This document shows, one piece after another, positions 19,615 to 28,355 of a stretch of DNA of 64,000 bases (the stretch's first letter is position 1; each line of letters opens with the position of its first letter). This stretch comes from Sphingomonas sp. PsM26 (lineage in GTDB: Bacteria > Pseudomonadota > Alphaproteobacteria > Sphingomonadales > Sphingomonadaceae). The stretch spans positions 1 to 64,000 of the forward strand of contig JARUXA010000021.1 of NCBI GenBank assembly GCA_030433805.1. The letters run 5' to 3'. The position numbers and the translations under genes were made by a program. The notes under the pieces are model-generated. The model did not search any database. It was not told the origin of the DNA and saw only the letters and a list, made by a program, of their open reading frames with translations.

Positions 19615-20337
19615 ATGATGACGATCCTCCGACGCGCCACGCTCGCTGGCTTCCTGCTCGTCTCAGCGTGCGACGGCGGCCCGGCTAGGGTTCCCGACCG
19701 CACCGAAAAGGCAGGCCCCTTCCCCGCGCCCGACCGGCCCGTTGCCCCCGTGGTATCATCGCGCTGGTCGACCGAGGAGGAGCGCGACCGGCTCAACGAA
19801 GCCAGCGAAGTGATGGCCAAGGCCGGAATCAAGCGGGGGATGACCGTCGCCGACATCGGCGCGGGCGAAGGCTATTACACGATGCGTCTGGCCGCGCGGG
19901 TCGGCAAGGATGGGCGTGTGCTGGCCGAAGACATCTTCCCCGCGGTGCGCGACACGCTCGCGCTGCGCGTCGCGCGCGAGCGGGTTGAATCGGTCAGCGT
20001 CCGGCTCGGCGCGGTCAACGATCCGCGCTTGCCCGATGCGAGCTTCGATCGTGTGCTGATGGTGCACATGTATCATGAGATCGAACAGCCGTATGAATTT
20101 CTGTGGCGGCTGCGCCCGTCGCTGCGCCCCGACGGGCTGGTCGTCGTGGTCGATGCCGACCGCCAGACGCAGAACCACGGCACCCCGCCGGCATTGCTGA
20201 AATGCGAATTCGCCGCGGTCGGCTATGTGCCGGTCGCGACCTATGACATGCCCTCGGCCGGGGGATATCTCGCGACCTTCCGCCCGAAGGGTCCCCGCCC
20301 CGACCCGAGCGCGATCAAGCCCTGCCGCAACGGCTGA
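19615..20337 (+). CDS. Class I SAM-dependent methyltransferase, lipoprotein
   Basis: This 240-residue protein starts with a lipoprotein signal (lipobox LVSAC), so the mature protein should be tethered in the envelope, unusual for a methyltransferase but seen in proteobacterial homologues. The SAM-binding motif is VADIGAGEGYYT, followed by post-motif elements (VLAEDIF; VLMVHMYHEI). The substrate is unknown. ATG codons at 19615 and 19618 are both usable. The Shine-Dalgarno sequence GGGGAAG is supplied by the end of palindromic element A copy 2. Confidence 0.85.
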   Translation: MMTILRRATLAGFLLVSACDGGPARVPDRTEKAGPFPAPDRPVAPVVSSRWSTEEERDRLNEASEVMAKAGIKRGMTVADIGAGEGYYTMRLAARVGKDGRVLAEDIFPAVRDTLALRVARERVESVSVRLGAVNDPRLPDASFDRVLMVHMYHEIEQPYEFLWRLRPSLRPDGLVVVVDADRQTQNHGTPPALLKCEFAAVGYVPVATYDMPSAGGYLATFRPKGPRPDPSAIKPCRNG

Positions 20338-20349
20338 CGTTCCGAACGC

Positions 20350-20766
20350 CTACAGCAACCCCAGATCACGGAAGCGTACCGTGCCATCCCGCGCGAGCAC
20401 GACGTGCTCGACCAGCCGCACGCCCACCGCATCGAGCGTGCGCGCCAGGCGCCGGGTCAGCCGATAGTCCGCGCTGCTCGGCGTCGGGTTGCCGCTTGGA
20501 TGGTTATGCGCCAGCACGACCGCTACCGCATCCATCGCGATCGCATCCGCCACCACGCTGCGCACCGGCAGCAGCAGCGACTGCGTCTGGTCCGCGGCAT
20601 GATGGCGCATCCCGAGAAGCCTCCATTCTGGATCAAGATAGGCCATGATCGCAATCTCCTGCGCCGCGTCCGCGATCGGTGCGAAGTGCCGGTCGAGCGC
20701 GCGCAGGGCGGCGAGGATCCGATTGTCGGCCCGGTCTTCGGCAATTTCGGGGGGCCCCGCGATCAT
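20350..20766 (-). CDS. Short RadC/JAB-domain protein
   Basis: This 138-residue protein contains the RadC-type JAMM signature HNHPSGNPTPSSAD, with the two His and the Asp that bind metal. It is much shorter than typical RadC (about 220 residues) because it lacks the N-terminal helix-hairpin-helix part. The family's biochemical role is not settled; the fold is that of a metal-dependent protease. It is convergent with the methyltransferase gene, 12 bases apart. Confidence 0.85.
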   Translation of the reverse strand: MIAGPPEIAEDRADNRILAALRALDRHFAPIADAAQEIAIMAYLDPEWRLLGMRHHAADQTQSLLLPVRSVVADAIAMDAVAVVLAHNHPSGNPTPSSADYRLTRRLARTLDAVGVRLVEHVVLARDGTVRFRDLGLL

Positions 20767-20959
20767 CCGCCATCAAGACGCCATGCCACCGCATCGGCCC
20801 AGCCGAGCCGTATCCGTTACGGAGGATCTGGGGCGGCGCAAAACCGGCGATGGCCCCCTGCCCGAAAGCTGCTAGGTCGGCAGCGAAGGACCGATGCGCG
20901 AGCGATCGTGCGGGGCTGGACCACCCCCGCGCCGATCGACACGAGAATGAGGCACGATA

Positions 20960-21856
20960 ATGCGACACCCGGAATATCAGTATCTCGACCTGATCGAGCG
21001 CGTGCTCGACCATGGCGATGAGCGCGTCGATCGGACGGGTGTTGGCACGCGGTCGATCTTCGGCGCGATGGTGCGGTTCGACCTGTCGGGCGGGCAGGTG
21101 CCGATCCTTACGACCAAGCGCGTTTACTGGAAGACCGCGGTCAAGGAGATGCTGTGGTTCCTGACCGGCGGCACCAACATCCAGGCGCTGCTGCGCGACA
21201 ACGTGCGGATCTGGACCGACTGGCCGCTGGCGACGTATCGCCGCGAGACGGGCGAGCAGATCGACCAGGAAACGTTCGAGCGCCGGATCGTCGAGGACGA
21301 TGCCTTCGCCGCGCGCTGGGGGGAATTGGGGCCGGTGTACGGCAAGCAATGGCGGCGCTGGCTCGGCACCGACGGGCAGGAACACGACCAGATCGCGACG
21401 CTCGTCGAGACGCTCCGCACCAATCCGGCGAGCCGCCGGATGCTGTTTCACGCCTGGAACGTCGGCGAGCTGTCGGGGATGGCGCTGCCGCCGTGCCACA
21501 TGGTGTATCAATATCATGTCACGTCGGACGGACGGCTCAACTGTCTGATGTTCCAGCGATCGGTCGATTTGCTGCTGGGGGCGGCGTTCAATTACGTCGG
21601 GGCGACCGCGTTACAGTTGATGCTCGCGCAGCAGGCGGGTCTGCAGCCCGGAGAGCTGGTGTGGGTTGCGGGGGATGCGCATCTGTATCTCAATCACCTC
21701 GACCAGGCGCGCGAACAGATCACGCGCACCCCGCATCCCTTCCCGACGATGCGACTCGTCCGTCACGCCGACAGCATCGACAGCTACCGGATCGAGGACT
21801 TCGTGGTGGAGGGTTATGCGCCGCACGCCGCCATCAAGGCGGACGTTGCGGTGTAA
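20960..21856 (+). CDS. thyA: Thymidylate synthase
   Basis: This 298-residue enzyme converts dUMP to dTMP using methylene-tetrahydrofolate. The catalytic cysteine is C179 in LPPCHMVYQYHV. Other family motifs are DRTGVGT near the N-terminus, WFLTGGTN, and the dUMP-binding RSVDLLLGAAFNY. The length is somewhat above the E. coli enzyme (264) because of an insert around residues 95-120. ATG start with AATG context after a GAGGCACGATA leader. Confidence 0.96.
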   Translation: MRHPEYQYLDLIERVLDHGDERVDRTGVGTRSIFGAMVRFDLSGGQVPILTTKRVYWKTAVKEMLWFLTGGTNIQALLRDNVRIWTDWPLATYRRETGEQIDQETFERRIVEDDAFAARWGELGPVYGKQWRRWLGTDGQEHDQIATLVETLRTNPASRRMLFHAWNVGELSGMALPPCHMVYQYHVTSDGRLNCLMFQRSVDLLLGAAFNYVGATALQLMLAQQAGLQPGELVWVAGDAHLYLNHLDQAREQITRTPHPFPTMRLVRHADSIDSYRIEDFVVEGYAPHAAIKADVAV

Positions 21857-21975
21857 AACATTGAGGGACTGTCCTTTTTACGGGAATGGTCGTTCGTCAA
21901 AAACTATGGACAGTCAGGGGCCGGTCGTGAGAAACAGGACTGCGGGAGAAGTCGTAACCGACCAATAGGAGCAGG

Positions 21976-22548
21976 ATGATGTATCGAGGATCGACAACGT
22001 CTTTCGGGACGTCTTTTGGACGATTGGGTTTGGGCCTTGCCTGTGCCGCGTTTGCGCTGAGCGCGTGTGGCAAGAAGGCGGAAACCACCGAAACCAGCAC
22101 CACGACCACGACTGAGTCCACACCCGCCGCAACCGCGTCCACCGAAACGGCACCCGCCGCCGCGCCTGCTGCGGCAGCCGCCAAGGCCCCGGCCCCCGAC
22201 AACACCGACACGATCTCGGGCGTCAAGCTGGCGGCCTATACCGGCGATGCCGCCAAGGGCGCGACCGCGTTCGTCACGTGCAAGACGTGCCACGCGATCG
22301 AGGAAGGCGTGAACCGGATCGGGCCGTCGCTGCATGCAGTGGTCGGTCGTGCCGCGGGGACGATCCCCGGCTACACCTATTCCGCCGCCAACAAGAATAG
22401 CGGCATCACCTGGAGCGAAGACAAGCTGTTCCAGTATCTCGAAAATCCCCAGCGCGTTGTGCCGGGCACCAAGATGAGCTTCGCGGGCTGGCCGACCGAT
22501 CCGCAGAAGCGCGCGGACGTGATCGCCTATCTCAAGACTTTGTCCTGA
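21976..22548 (+). CDS. Class I cytochrome c lipoprotein (c2-like)
   Basis: This 190-residue protein has a lipobox (LSAC, C31), a roughly 45-residue Thr/Ala/Pro-rich flexible linker, then a monoheme cytochrome c domain with CKTCH (C102, C105, H106) and a distal Met in PGTKMSFAGW. Membrane-tethered c2-type cytochromes of this design can carry electrons from the bc1 complex to the oxidase or photosynthetic reaction centre. Its position next to the photosynthesis cluster makes a role in supplying PufC plausible, but that is inference. GGAGCAGG precedes the ATG. Confidence 0.88.
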   Translation: MMYRGSTTSFGTSFGRLGLGLACAAFALSACGKKAETTETSTTTTTESTPAATASTETAPAAAPAAAAAKAPAPDNTDTISGVKLAAYTGDAAKGATAFVTCKTCHAIEEGVNRIGPSLHAVVGRAAGTIPGYTYSAANKNSGITWSEDKLFQYLENPQRVVPGTKMSFAGWPTDPQKRADVIAYLKTLS

Positions 22549-22555
22549 TATGCAT

Positions 22556-22589
22556 CGACAGGGTCCGGCACGTTTGCCGGATCCTGTCG
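22556..22589. terminator. Hairpin between cytochrome c and the bchP operon
   Basis: A 15-bp stem (22556-22570 with 22575-22589, one G-T pair) has a 4-nt loop. It sits between convergent genes and probably ends transcription from both sides. No strong T-tract is present. Confidence 0.65.
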
Positions 22590-22609
22590 GCCAACCGACC
22601 TGACGTACC

Positions 22610-22870
22610 CTACCCCCGCCGTCGCGCAAGATCCGCGAGATGCGGCGGGAAGGACGCGGCAAGCGCAAGCGCGATCCAGGGCCAGGCAAGCCCCGCCAAT
22701 GCCCACCGCAAAGCCAGCAGCATCAACGCCCCCGGCAACAGACGCATCGTCGCATCCCACGCAGCCCACCCAAGCCGCCGGGTCAATATCCCCCATTCAA
22801 TCAGCAGCACGGCCAGGATCAGGTCGACGGCATGGCCCTGCCCGAACAGCCAGAAACCGATCGCGTTCAG
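22610..22870 (-). CDS. Small three-helix membrane protein, apparent CTG start
   Basis: An 86-codon frame follows tspO and encodes a convincing membrane protein: xNAIGFWLFGQGHAVDLIL, then two more hydrophobic helices and a basic end (LADLARRRG). No ATG, GTG or TTG lies near the natural beginning. The frame can be entered at CTG (22868-22870), which overlaps the tspO stop as CTGA, mirroring the ATGA overlaps used throughout this cluster. A GTG at 22810 would give a 66-residue version that lacks the first helix. Function unknown; the link to tspO and bchP hints at membrane or pigment work. Confidence 0.5.
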   Translation of the reverse strand: MNAIGFWLFGQGHAVDLILAVLLIEWGILTRRLGWAAWDATMRLLPGALMLLALRWALAGLAWPWIALALAASFPPHLADLARRRG

Positions 22871-23370
22871 CCGAACGGTCCGTTGAGCCGGACGATCGTC
22901 ATCGTCAGATACCCGGCATAGGTCACCCAGGCGAGATACGGCAGCAATAACAGCGCAGTAGCGAACGAGCGGGGCCAGATGACGTAGATCCACGAGGCGA
23001 TCGCGACCCACCACGCAACCGCCTCGACCATTGCCCAGTCCGGACGATGGAGCCGAAACAGCAACAGGCTCCACAGGATATTGAGGAACCCGTTGAGCGC
23101 GAACAGCCCGACCATCCATTCCGCCGCCGACTGGTTGGGCATCGCGCGCCACCCCGTCACCGCCGCGAGTGCGGTGCACAGATAGATCGCGGTCCACGCC
23201 GGACTCGAGATCCGCTCGGGGAGCGCCCAGTCGGGTTGGACGAGCGTGCGATACCACGGGTCGATGTCGGTGATCGTCGCGCCCATCGCGACCACCGCGA
23301 CCGCGGCGACCGCGGCCATGCCGATCGGCAGGCCCCAGGACCGATGCACCACGGGCGCACGGACCTTCAT
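22867..23370 (-). CDS. tspO: TspO/MBR family tryptophan-rich sensory protein
   Basis: This 167-residue protein has five predicted membrane helices and the aromatic pattern of the family (QPDWALPERISSPAWTAIYL; ILWSLLLFRLHRPDWA; YLAWVTYAGYLT). TspO binds porphyrins and in Rhodobacter affects pigment gene expression and tetrapyrrole flow. It is the fifth bch-linked gene of the ppsR-side operon, overlapping bchP by ATGA. A second tspO at 62795 is interrupted by a stop, so this is the only intact copy in the window. Confidence 0.92.
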   Translation of the reverse strand: MKVRAPVVHRSWGLPIGMAAVAAVAVVAMGATITDIDPWYRTLVQPDWALPERISSPAWTAIYLCTALAAVTGWRAMPNQSAAEWMVGLFALNGFLNILWSLLLFRLHRPDWAMVEAVAWWVAIASWIYVIWPRSFATALLLLPYLAWVTYAGYLTMTIVRLNGPFG

Positions 23371-24551
23371 GCCGGGGCCAGCCCGAGCAGGTGCCGGACA
23401 TCTTTCAGGAAGATACGAACATGCGCGATCGGCTTGGCGCGTACCAGCCGCTTGTTCATATAGGCGTCCCAGGTCAGCCGCTGGACGTCGGGATCCTCGC
23501 AGATCTTGACGAAGCGCTCGCGGCGCTTGTCGCTCGAATACCAGAAATACTGCATCATCCCGAGGATCCAGAACACCCGGCCATGCTCGCGCATGAAGCG
23601 TTTGCGCGCGAGGCGCAGCGCGGACGCCTTTCCCGTCGCGAGAAACAGCGTCACCGCTTCGGCGGCGTGGCGCCCGCCGACCATCGCGTAATAGATCCCC
23701 TCGCCCGACGCCGGCGCGACCACGCCGGCGGCATCGCCCGCGACGATCACGTCGCGCCCATTGTCCCACCTACGCAGCGGCTTGAGCGGGATCGGCGCAC
23801 CTTCGCGGCGAAGCGTCGCGCAAGCGTCGAGCCCGGTCTGGGTGCGGAGCGCGGCAATCTTGTCACGCAGCGCCAATCCTTTCTGCGCGCTACCGACGCC
23901 GATGCTCGCGGTGTCGCCGTGCGGGAATACCCAGGCGTAGAAATCGGGAGAATGCTTGCCCTGGTAGAAGACGTCGCACCGCGCGCGATCATAGTCCGCG
24001 CTCCCCTGCGGTGGTGACGCGACGATCTCGTGATAGGCGAAGACGTAGCGCATCTTGTCCGCGCCCTTGAGTTCGGCGCGCGCCACGCCCGAGCGCGCAC
24101 CGTCCGCGCCGATCACCACGCGCGCGGTGACACGGTGTTCGGGCTCGCCGCGATCGGTCCGATAGACCACGACCGCGCGGCCCTCCGCATCGCGTTCGAT
24201 CCGCTCGAACGTGCCGTTACGGCGTTCCGCCCCGGCAAGCGCGGCGCGGGCGCGGAGCCATTCGTCGAACGTCTCGCGATCGACCAGCCCGACGAAGCCG
24301 TCGCCGACCGGCATGTCGACGGTCTTGGCGGAGGGCGCGACCATTCGTGCCATCGTCGCCTTGCCGACCAGCAGATGCTCGGGAATCGCGAAATCGGCGA
24401 TCGCGCGCGGCGGGATCGCGCCGCCGCACGGCTTGATCCGGCCCGCACGGTCGAGCAGCAACACCGAATGCCCGGCGCGTGCCAGATCGGTCGCGGCAGT
24501 CGCGCCCGACGGCCCCCCACCAACCACGATACAGTCGTATGCAGCGTTCAC
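23367..24551 (-). CDS. bchP: Geranylgeranyl diphosphate/bacteriochlorophyll reductase
   Basis: This 394-residue FAD protein reduces three double bonds of the geranylgeranyl tail to give phytyl-bacteriochlorophyll a. The dinucleotide motif is VVGGGPSGATAA at the N-terminus, with the downstream GDAAGVVAPASGEGIYYAM pattern of the geranylgeranyl reductase family. It follows the pucC-like gene with an ATGA overlap and precedes tspO with another, in the order usual for sphingomonad photosynthesis clusters. Confidence 0.95.
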   Translation of the reverse strand: MNAAYDCIVVGGGPSGATAATDLARAGHSVLLLDRAGRIKPCGGAIPPRAIADFAIPEHLLVGKATMARMVAPSAKTVDMPVGDGFVGLVDRETFDEWLRARAALAGAERRNGTFERIERDAEGRAVVVYRTDRGEPEHRVTARVVIGADGARSGVARAELKGADKMRYVFAYHEIVASPPQGSADYDRARCDVFYQGKHSPDFYAWVFPHGDTASIGVGSAQKGLALRDKIAALRTQTGLDACATLRREGAPIPLKPLRRWDNGRDVIVAGDAAGVVAPASGEGIYYAMVGGRHAAEAVTLFLATGKASALRLARKRFMREHGRVFWILGMMQYFWYSSDKRRERFVKICEDPDVQRLTWDAYMNKRLVRAKPIAHVRIFLKDVRHLLGLAPA

Positions 24552-25885
24552 AGCACAACCTCCCGATCGAAATGGACTTCACGTAGCGGCGGGCGAAGCG
24601 CCCGCACCGCCGCGGCTAGGAACAGCAGAGCCTCCGCCCCGAAAACGAGCATGAATGTCTGCGGCAGCGATCCGGTAAGCGCGCGTCCCGCATCGACCGC
24701 GACCGCGCCGGTCAATCCGCCAAGCCCGAACGCGATCGCCTGCGCCGCACCCCAGATGCCCATGCGGATGCCCGCACTATGCGTTCCGGTCGCTCCGCCA
24801 TCCGCGAGCGCCATCATCGCGCCGATCGCGGCAACCGCAAACACGCCATTGGCGAACCCCAGCGCGAAGATGTTGGCGAGGATCGGCCATCCCGGACCGA
24901 CCCGCGCCGCCATCACCAGCCCACACAAGGCGACCGCAGACCCGACGCATCCCCCGACGATCCAGTGCCGCATCCCCCCGCTGGCACGACCGCCGAACCC
25001 GCTGCCCGCGATTCCGGTGAGGATCATCCCGAGCAGGACCCCGCCATGCTGGATGCCCGAAACCTGGGTCGACTGGCCCGGTGTCAGCCCGAAACGCAAT
25101 CCGGTAAAGGGTTCGAGGATCAGATCCTGCATCGCATAGGCGAGCATCGACAGGAAAACGAAGCCCGTGAAGCGGCGCGCCTCGGTGTCCGCCCACAAAG
25201 CGCGCAAGGCATCGCCGAAAGACGGATCGCCCGACGGAGGCGTCGACATTAGATCGAAGCGATCGACCGGGTCCGGTGCGCCACGCTCGACACCGCGCAC
25301 TGCCAATGTTGCGGCCAGCACCGCACCGGCCGCCACGCCCGCAACGACCTGCAGCAAGCGACCAAAGGAGAAGGGATCGAGCAACGCCCCCGCGCCCGCC
25401 GCCGACAGCGCGATCCCGGCCACCATCATGATCCAGGTCACCGCTGCCGCCGCCGCGCGGCGCTCAGGCGCGACATGGCTGGCGAGCAGCGCGAGCAGCG
25501 ACGTGCCCGCCGCCCCCACACCCGCACCGATCATCGCAAACGCGAGCACCGCGAGCGCATAGCCAAGCGTGGCCCCGCCCGTAATCACGCCCAGCGCCCA
25601 GACCGCGACGATCGCGCCCGCTGCCAGCATCGCCATGCCGGCGATGATCCACGGCGTCCGTCGGCGTCCGCGGTCGGATCCGTGGCCCCACACCGGCCGC
25701 GACAACTGGACCGCATAATGCCACGCGACCAGTCCAGCGGGCAGCGCGGCGGGCAACGCATATTCGACCACCATGACTCGGTTGAGCAGCGACGTCGCCA
25801 GCATCACAATCGCACCGATCGCGGCCTGCACCACGCCGAGGCGAACGATCCCGACCCAGCCAAGCGCGGGGATCGGCGACCGCAT
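24548..25885 (-). CDS. PucC-like BCD-family MFS protein between bchG and bchP
   Basis: This 445-residue protein has about twelve membrane helices and belongs to the PucC/LhaA/Bch2 branch of the major facilitator superfamily, with the signature LNRVMVVEYALPA early and YAMQDLILEPF in the middle. Relatives assist assembly of light-harvesting complexes or deliver bacteriochlorophyll to them. It lies between bchG and bchP, where this paralogue (often named bch2 or pucC) is normally found. It is distinct from lhaA at 38322. The ATG at 25885 is 2 bp from the bchG stop. Confidence 0.9.
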   Translation of the reverse strand: MRSPIPALGWVGIVRLGVVQAAIGAIVMLATSLLNRVMVVEYALPAALPAGLVAWHYAVQLSRPVWGHGSDRGRRRTPWIIAGMAMLAAGAIVAVWALGVITGGATLGYALAVLAFAMIGAGVGAAGTSLLALLASHVAPERRAAAAAVTWIMMVAGIALSAAGAGALLDPFSFGRLLQVVAGVAAGAVLAATLAVRGVERGAPDPVDRFDLMSTPPSGDPSFGDALRALWADTEARRFTGFVFLSMLAYAMQDLILEPFTGLRFGLTPGQSTQVSGIQHGGVLLGMILTGIAGSGFGGRASGGMRHWIVGGCVGSAVALCGLVMAARVGPGWPILANIFALGFANGVFAVAAIGAMMALADGGATGTHSAGIRMGIWGAAQAIAFGLGGLTGAVAVDAGRALTGSLPQTFMLVFGAEALLFLAAAVRALRPPLREVHFDREVVL

Positions 25886-25887
25886 CG

Positions 25888-26799
25888 TCACAACCCCAAC
25901 ACCCGCCCGAGCCCGAAGGCCGACGCCAGCATTCCGAGCACGTAGAGGCTCGTCCCCGTCGCATTGTACCACGGTGTCTGTCGCACCGGATCGCGTAGCA
26001 GGCGCGGCATCAGCGCGCCTTGCCCGACAAGCAGCGCGGCAACGACCGCGGCGACGAGCATATGGCCCCACGCCCAGAGCAACAGGACGACCGCGATTTG
26101 CGGCACGGCCATCACCACGCACGCAATCCGCGCTGCGGGACCGACCCCGAGCGTCGCGGGCAGCGACCGGATCCCCATCGCCCGATCCCCGGCAACTGCC
26201 TTGAAATCGTTGAGCGTCATGATGCCGAACGCACCCGCGCTGTACAGGCCGAGAATGACCAGGATACGCCAGCCCGGCAAGGCCCCGGCCATGACGCTCG
26301 CCCCCGTGAACCAGGTCAGCCCTTCATAGGTCAGCGCGACCGCGCCCGGCCCCCAGACGCCGCTCATCTTCAACCGGAAGGGCGGCGCGCTGTACGCCCA
26401 GGCGAACAGCAGGCCGACGCAGGTGGCCGCGAATACCCAGGGTCCGGTCACGGCAGCCACCCCGAGCGCGAGCGCGGTGCCCACAATCGCGATCCACAGT
26501 CCCCATCGTCCGCCAATGCGACCCGACGGGATCGGGCGTCCGGGTTCGTTGATCGCATCGACATGCCGGTCGAACCAGTCGTTGACCGCCTGGCTCGTCC
26601 CGCAGACGAGCGGGCCGACCAGCAACACCCCGGCGATCAGGAAAGGAGCGCGGCTCGCCACCGGAACACCCGAGGATACGACCCCGCACAGGAACGCCCA
26701 GATCGGCGGAAACCATGTGATCGGCTTGAGCAATTCGACGATGTCGCGCAGCCGCGGAACGGATGGAGATGCCAGCGGAGGAGTCGCCACGCGTGCCAT
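25888..26799 (-). CDS. bchG: Bacteriochlorophyll synthase (geranylgeranyltransferase)
   Basis: This 303-residue polytopic membrane prenyltransferase of the UbiA family attaches geranylgeraniol to bacteriochlorophyllide a. Asp-rich substrate motifs are NDWFDRHVDAINEPGRPIP and NDFKAVAGDR. It carries about eight helices. It lies downstream of ppsR (65-bp gap) and upstream of the pucC-like gene, in the usual bchG-bchP order. Confidence 0.95.
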   Translation of the reverse strand: MARVATPPLASPSVPRLRDIVELLKPITWFPPIWAFLCGVVSSGVPVASRAPFLIAGVLLVGPLVCGTSQAVNDWFDRHVDAINEPGRPIPSGRIGGRWGLWIAIVGTALALGVAAVTGPWVFAATCVGLLFAWAYSAPPFRLKMSGVWGPGAVALTYEGLTWFTGASVMAGALPGWRILVILGLYSAGAFGIMTLNDFKAVAGDRAMGIRSLPATLGVGPAARIACVVMAVPQIAVVLLLWAWGHMLVAAVVAALLVGQGALMPRLLRDPVRQTPWYNATGTSLYVLGMLASAFGLGRVLGL

Positions 26800-26864
26800 G
26801 GCCGGAAGCTAATATGGACACACCGTAGCGTCAAACGGAATTGACGACTTGCAGATGGTGGCTG

Positions 26865-28289
26865 TCAATTGTCTCCGGACACCAGATTGCCCAGCCCGTG
26901 CCGGTGGAGCTTGGAATAAAGGCTCTGCCGGCTGATCCCGAGGATCTCGGCGGCCGATGCGCGATTGTCCGACGTGTAGGCGAGCGCGGCCTCGATACAG
27001 AGCCGCTCGATCAGATCGGTCGATTCGCGCACGATGTCCTTCATCGACATGCGCCCGACCAGTTCGGTCAGTTGCTCGACCGAACGCGGCAGATCCCGCT
27101 CCGTCGTGGGAACGCTGCGCAACCGGCGCGCGACGTTGCGGATCGTGAAACCGTAGCACTGCCCTTCGCCCTTTGGCGCGACGACGCCCGAAATCTCGAT
27201 CTCTTCCTGCCCGCCGCCTGCGCCACGCAGGATCGTCGCGACGTTGCGGACGACCCCATGCTCGCGGAGTTGCCCGATGATCAGGTCAAGGTCGATCCCC
27301 GGCCGCCCGAGCCATGTCGCAAGCGGCGCGCCGACAACCCGCGCGACCGACGCGGCGCCCGCCAGCTCGACGAACGCCGCATTGGCGGTCAGGACATCGA
27401 GCGCCGCGTCGACCAGGACGAACGCATCGGGCATATGCTCGATCACGTCCGCCATCGACGTGGCATGGTCCGCCGCCTCGGTCGGGGATTGCGTGGGGAG
27501 CAGCCGGACGAGCAACAAGGCCGCGCGCCCCTGACGGAACAGGCGCGCCGACACCGCGACGGACTGACCGCCCGCCAAACGCACCGAAATCGGCGAAAGG
27601 TCGTCGCTTGCCCCTGCCGCACCAAGGTGCGCGATCAGTTCCTCGCGGTCGGCGGCGTCGACGATCGCGCCGATCGGCTGGTCGGTCAGCGCATCGACCT
27701 TCGCGCCGATGAGTTGTGCGGCGGCCGGGTTGATCTCGCGGACACGGCGACTCGCGGCATCGACGATCAGGACCGGTTCGGTGCCGAGGTCGAACAACAG
27801 GCGATACCGCGCCTCCGCCTGACGCAGCTTGATGTAATCGCGCTCGAGCGATTGCTGGGTCTGCAGCAATCGTTGCTGCATCGCCGCGGTCGCGCGCATG
27901 TCGCGCCCGATCGCGATCGCCCCGCCCTGCGACAGTTGCATGACCAGATACCGGACGGGAACGTCGCCGCCATGCGTGGGGTGGTTGACTTGACGCCAGC
28001 GCGCCGGTTCGGTCCCTGCGCTATCCGCAAGCATCTGCGCGACCTTGGCCTTGCTTTCGGTCGTGACGGTATCGAGCCAGGTCTGGCCGATCCAGTCGCC
28101 GAACCCCTGTGCCACCAGATCGGCGTTGCTGATCGCGATGTCGCGGATCACGCCGCCGGAATCGATCACCAGCGAAATGTCGCCTGCGGACGCAAGCAAG
28201 GATGCGGCGACGTCGGGCGCAAGGCTGCTCGCGACAGCGTCCGGGCTGGAAAAGGCATGCGGGGCGAAGAGGATGGGACGATCGTTCAT
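26865..28289 (-). CDS. ppsR: Transcriptional repressor of photosynthesis genes PpsR/CrtJ
   Basis: This 474-residue regulator contains an N-terminal PAS-like region, a glutamine-rich linker helix (MQQRLLQTQQSLERD), two more PAS domains (about 155-275 and 280-400) and a C-terminal Fis-type helix-turn-helix (DNRASAAEILGISRQSLYSK). PpsR binds TGT-N12-ACA and represses bch, crt and puc genes under oxygen. The conserved redox cysteine next to the HTH is present (C431, in ERLCIEAAL). The only other cysteine is C378; nothing matches the Cys251 position of Rhodobacter sphaeroides PpsR. The gene follows ppaA in the same direction. Confidence 0.95.
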   Translation of the reverse strand: MNDRPILFAPHAFSSPDAVASSLAPDVAASLLASAGDISLVIDSGGVIRDIAISNADLVAQGFGDWIGQTWLDTVTTESKAKVAQMLADSAGTEPARWRQVNHPTHGGDVPVRYLVMQLSQGGAIAIGRDMRATAAMQQRLLQTQQSLERDYIKLRQAEARYRLLFDLGTEPVLIVDAASRRVREINPAAAQLIGAKVDALTDQPIGAIVDAADREELIAHLGAAGASDDLSPISVRLAGGQSVAVSARLFRQGRAALLLVRLLPTQSPTEAADHATSMADVIEHMPDAFVLVDAALDVLTANAAFVELAGAASVARVVGAPLATWLGRPGIDLDLIIGQLREHGVVRNVATILRGAGGGQEEIEISGVVAPKGEGQCYGFTIRNVARRLRSVPTTERDLPRSVEQLTELVGRMSMKDIVRESTDLIERLCIEAALAYTSDNRASAAEILGISRQSLYSKLHRHGLGNLVSGDN

Positions 28290-28355
28290 CGACGAACAAC
28301 TTGCTCCTGCAATAGGTGTCGCGGTTCGTACCCTGCCCGCGAAACCCGATCGGGA

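Noticed and set aside
26863-26881. TGT...ACA pair near the end of ppsR
   Set aside because: Spacing is 13, not 12, and the sequence is the coding end of ppsR; it is not counted as an operator.
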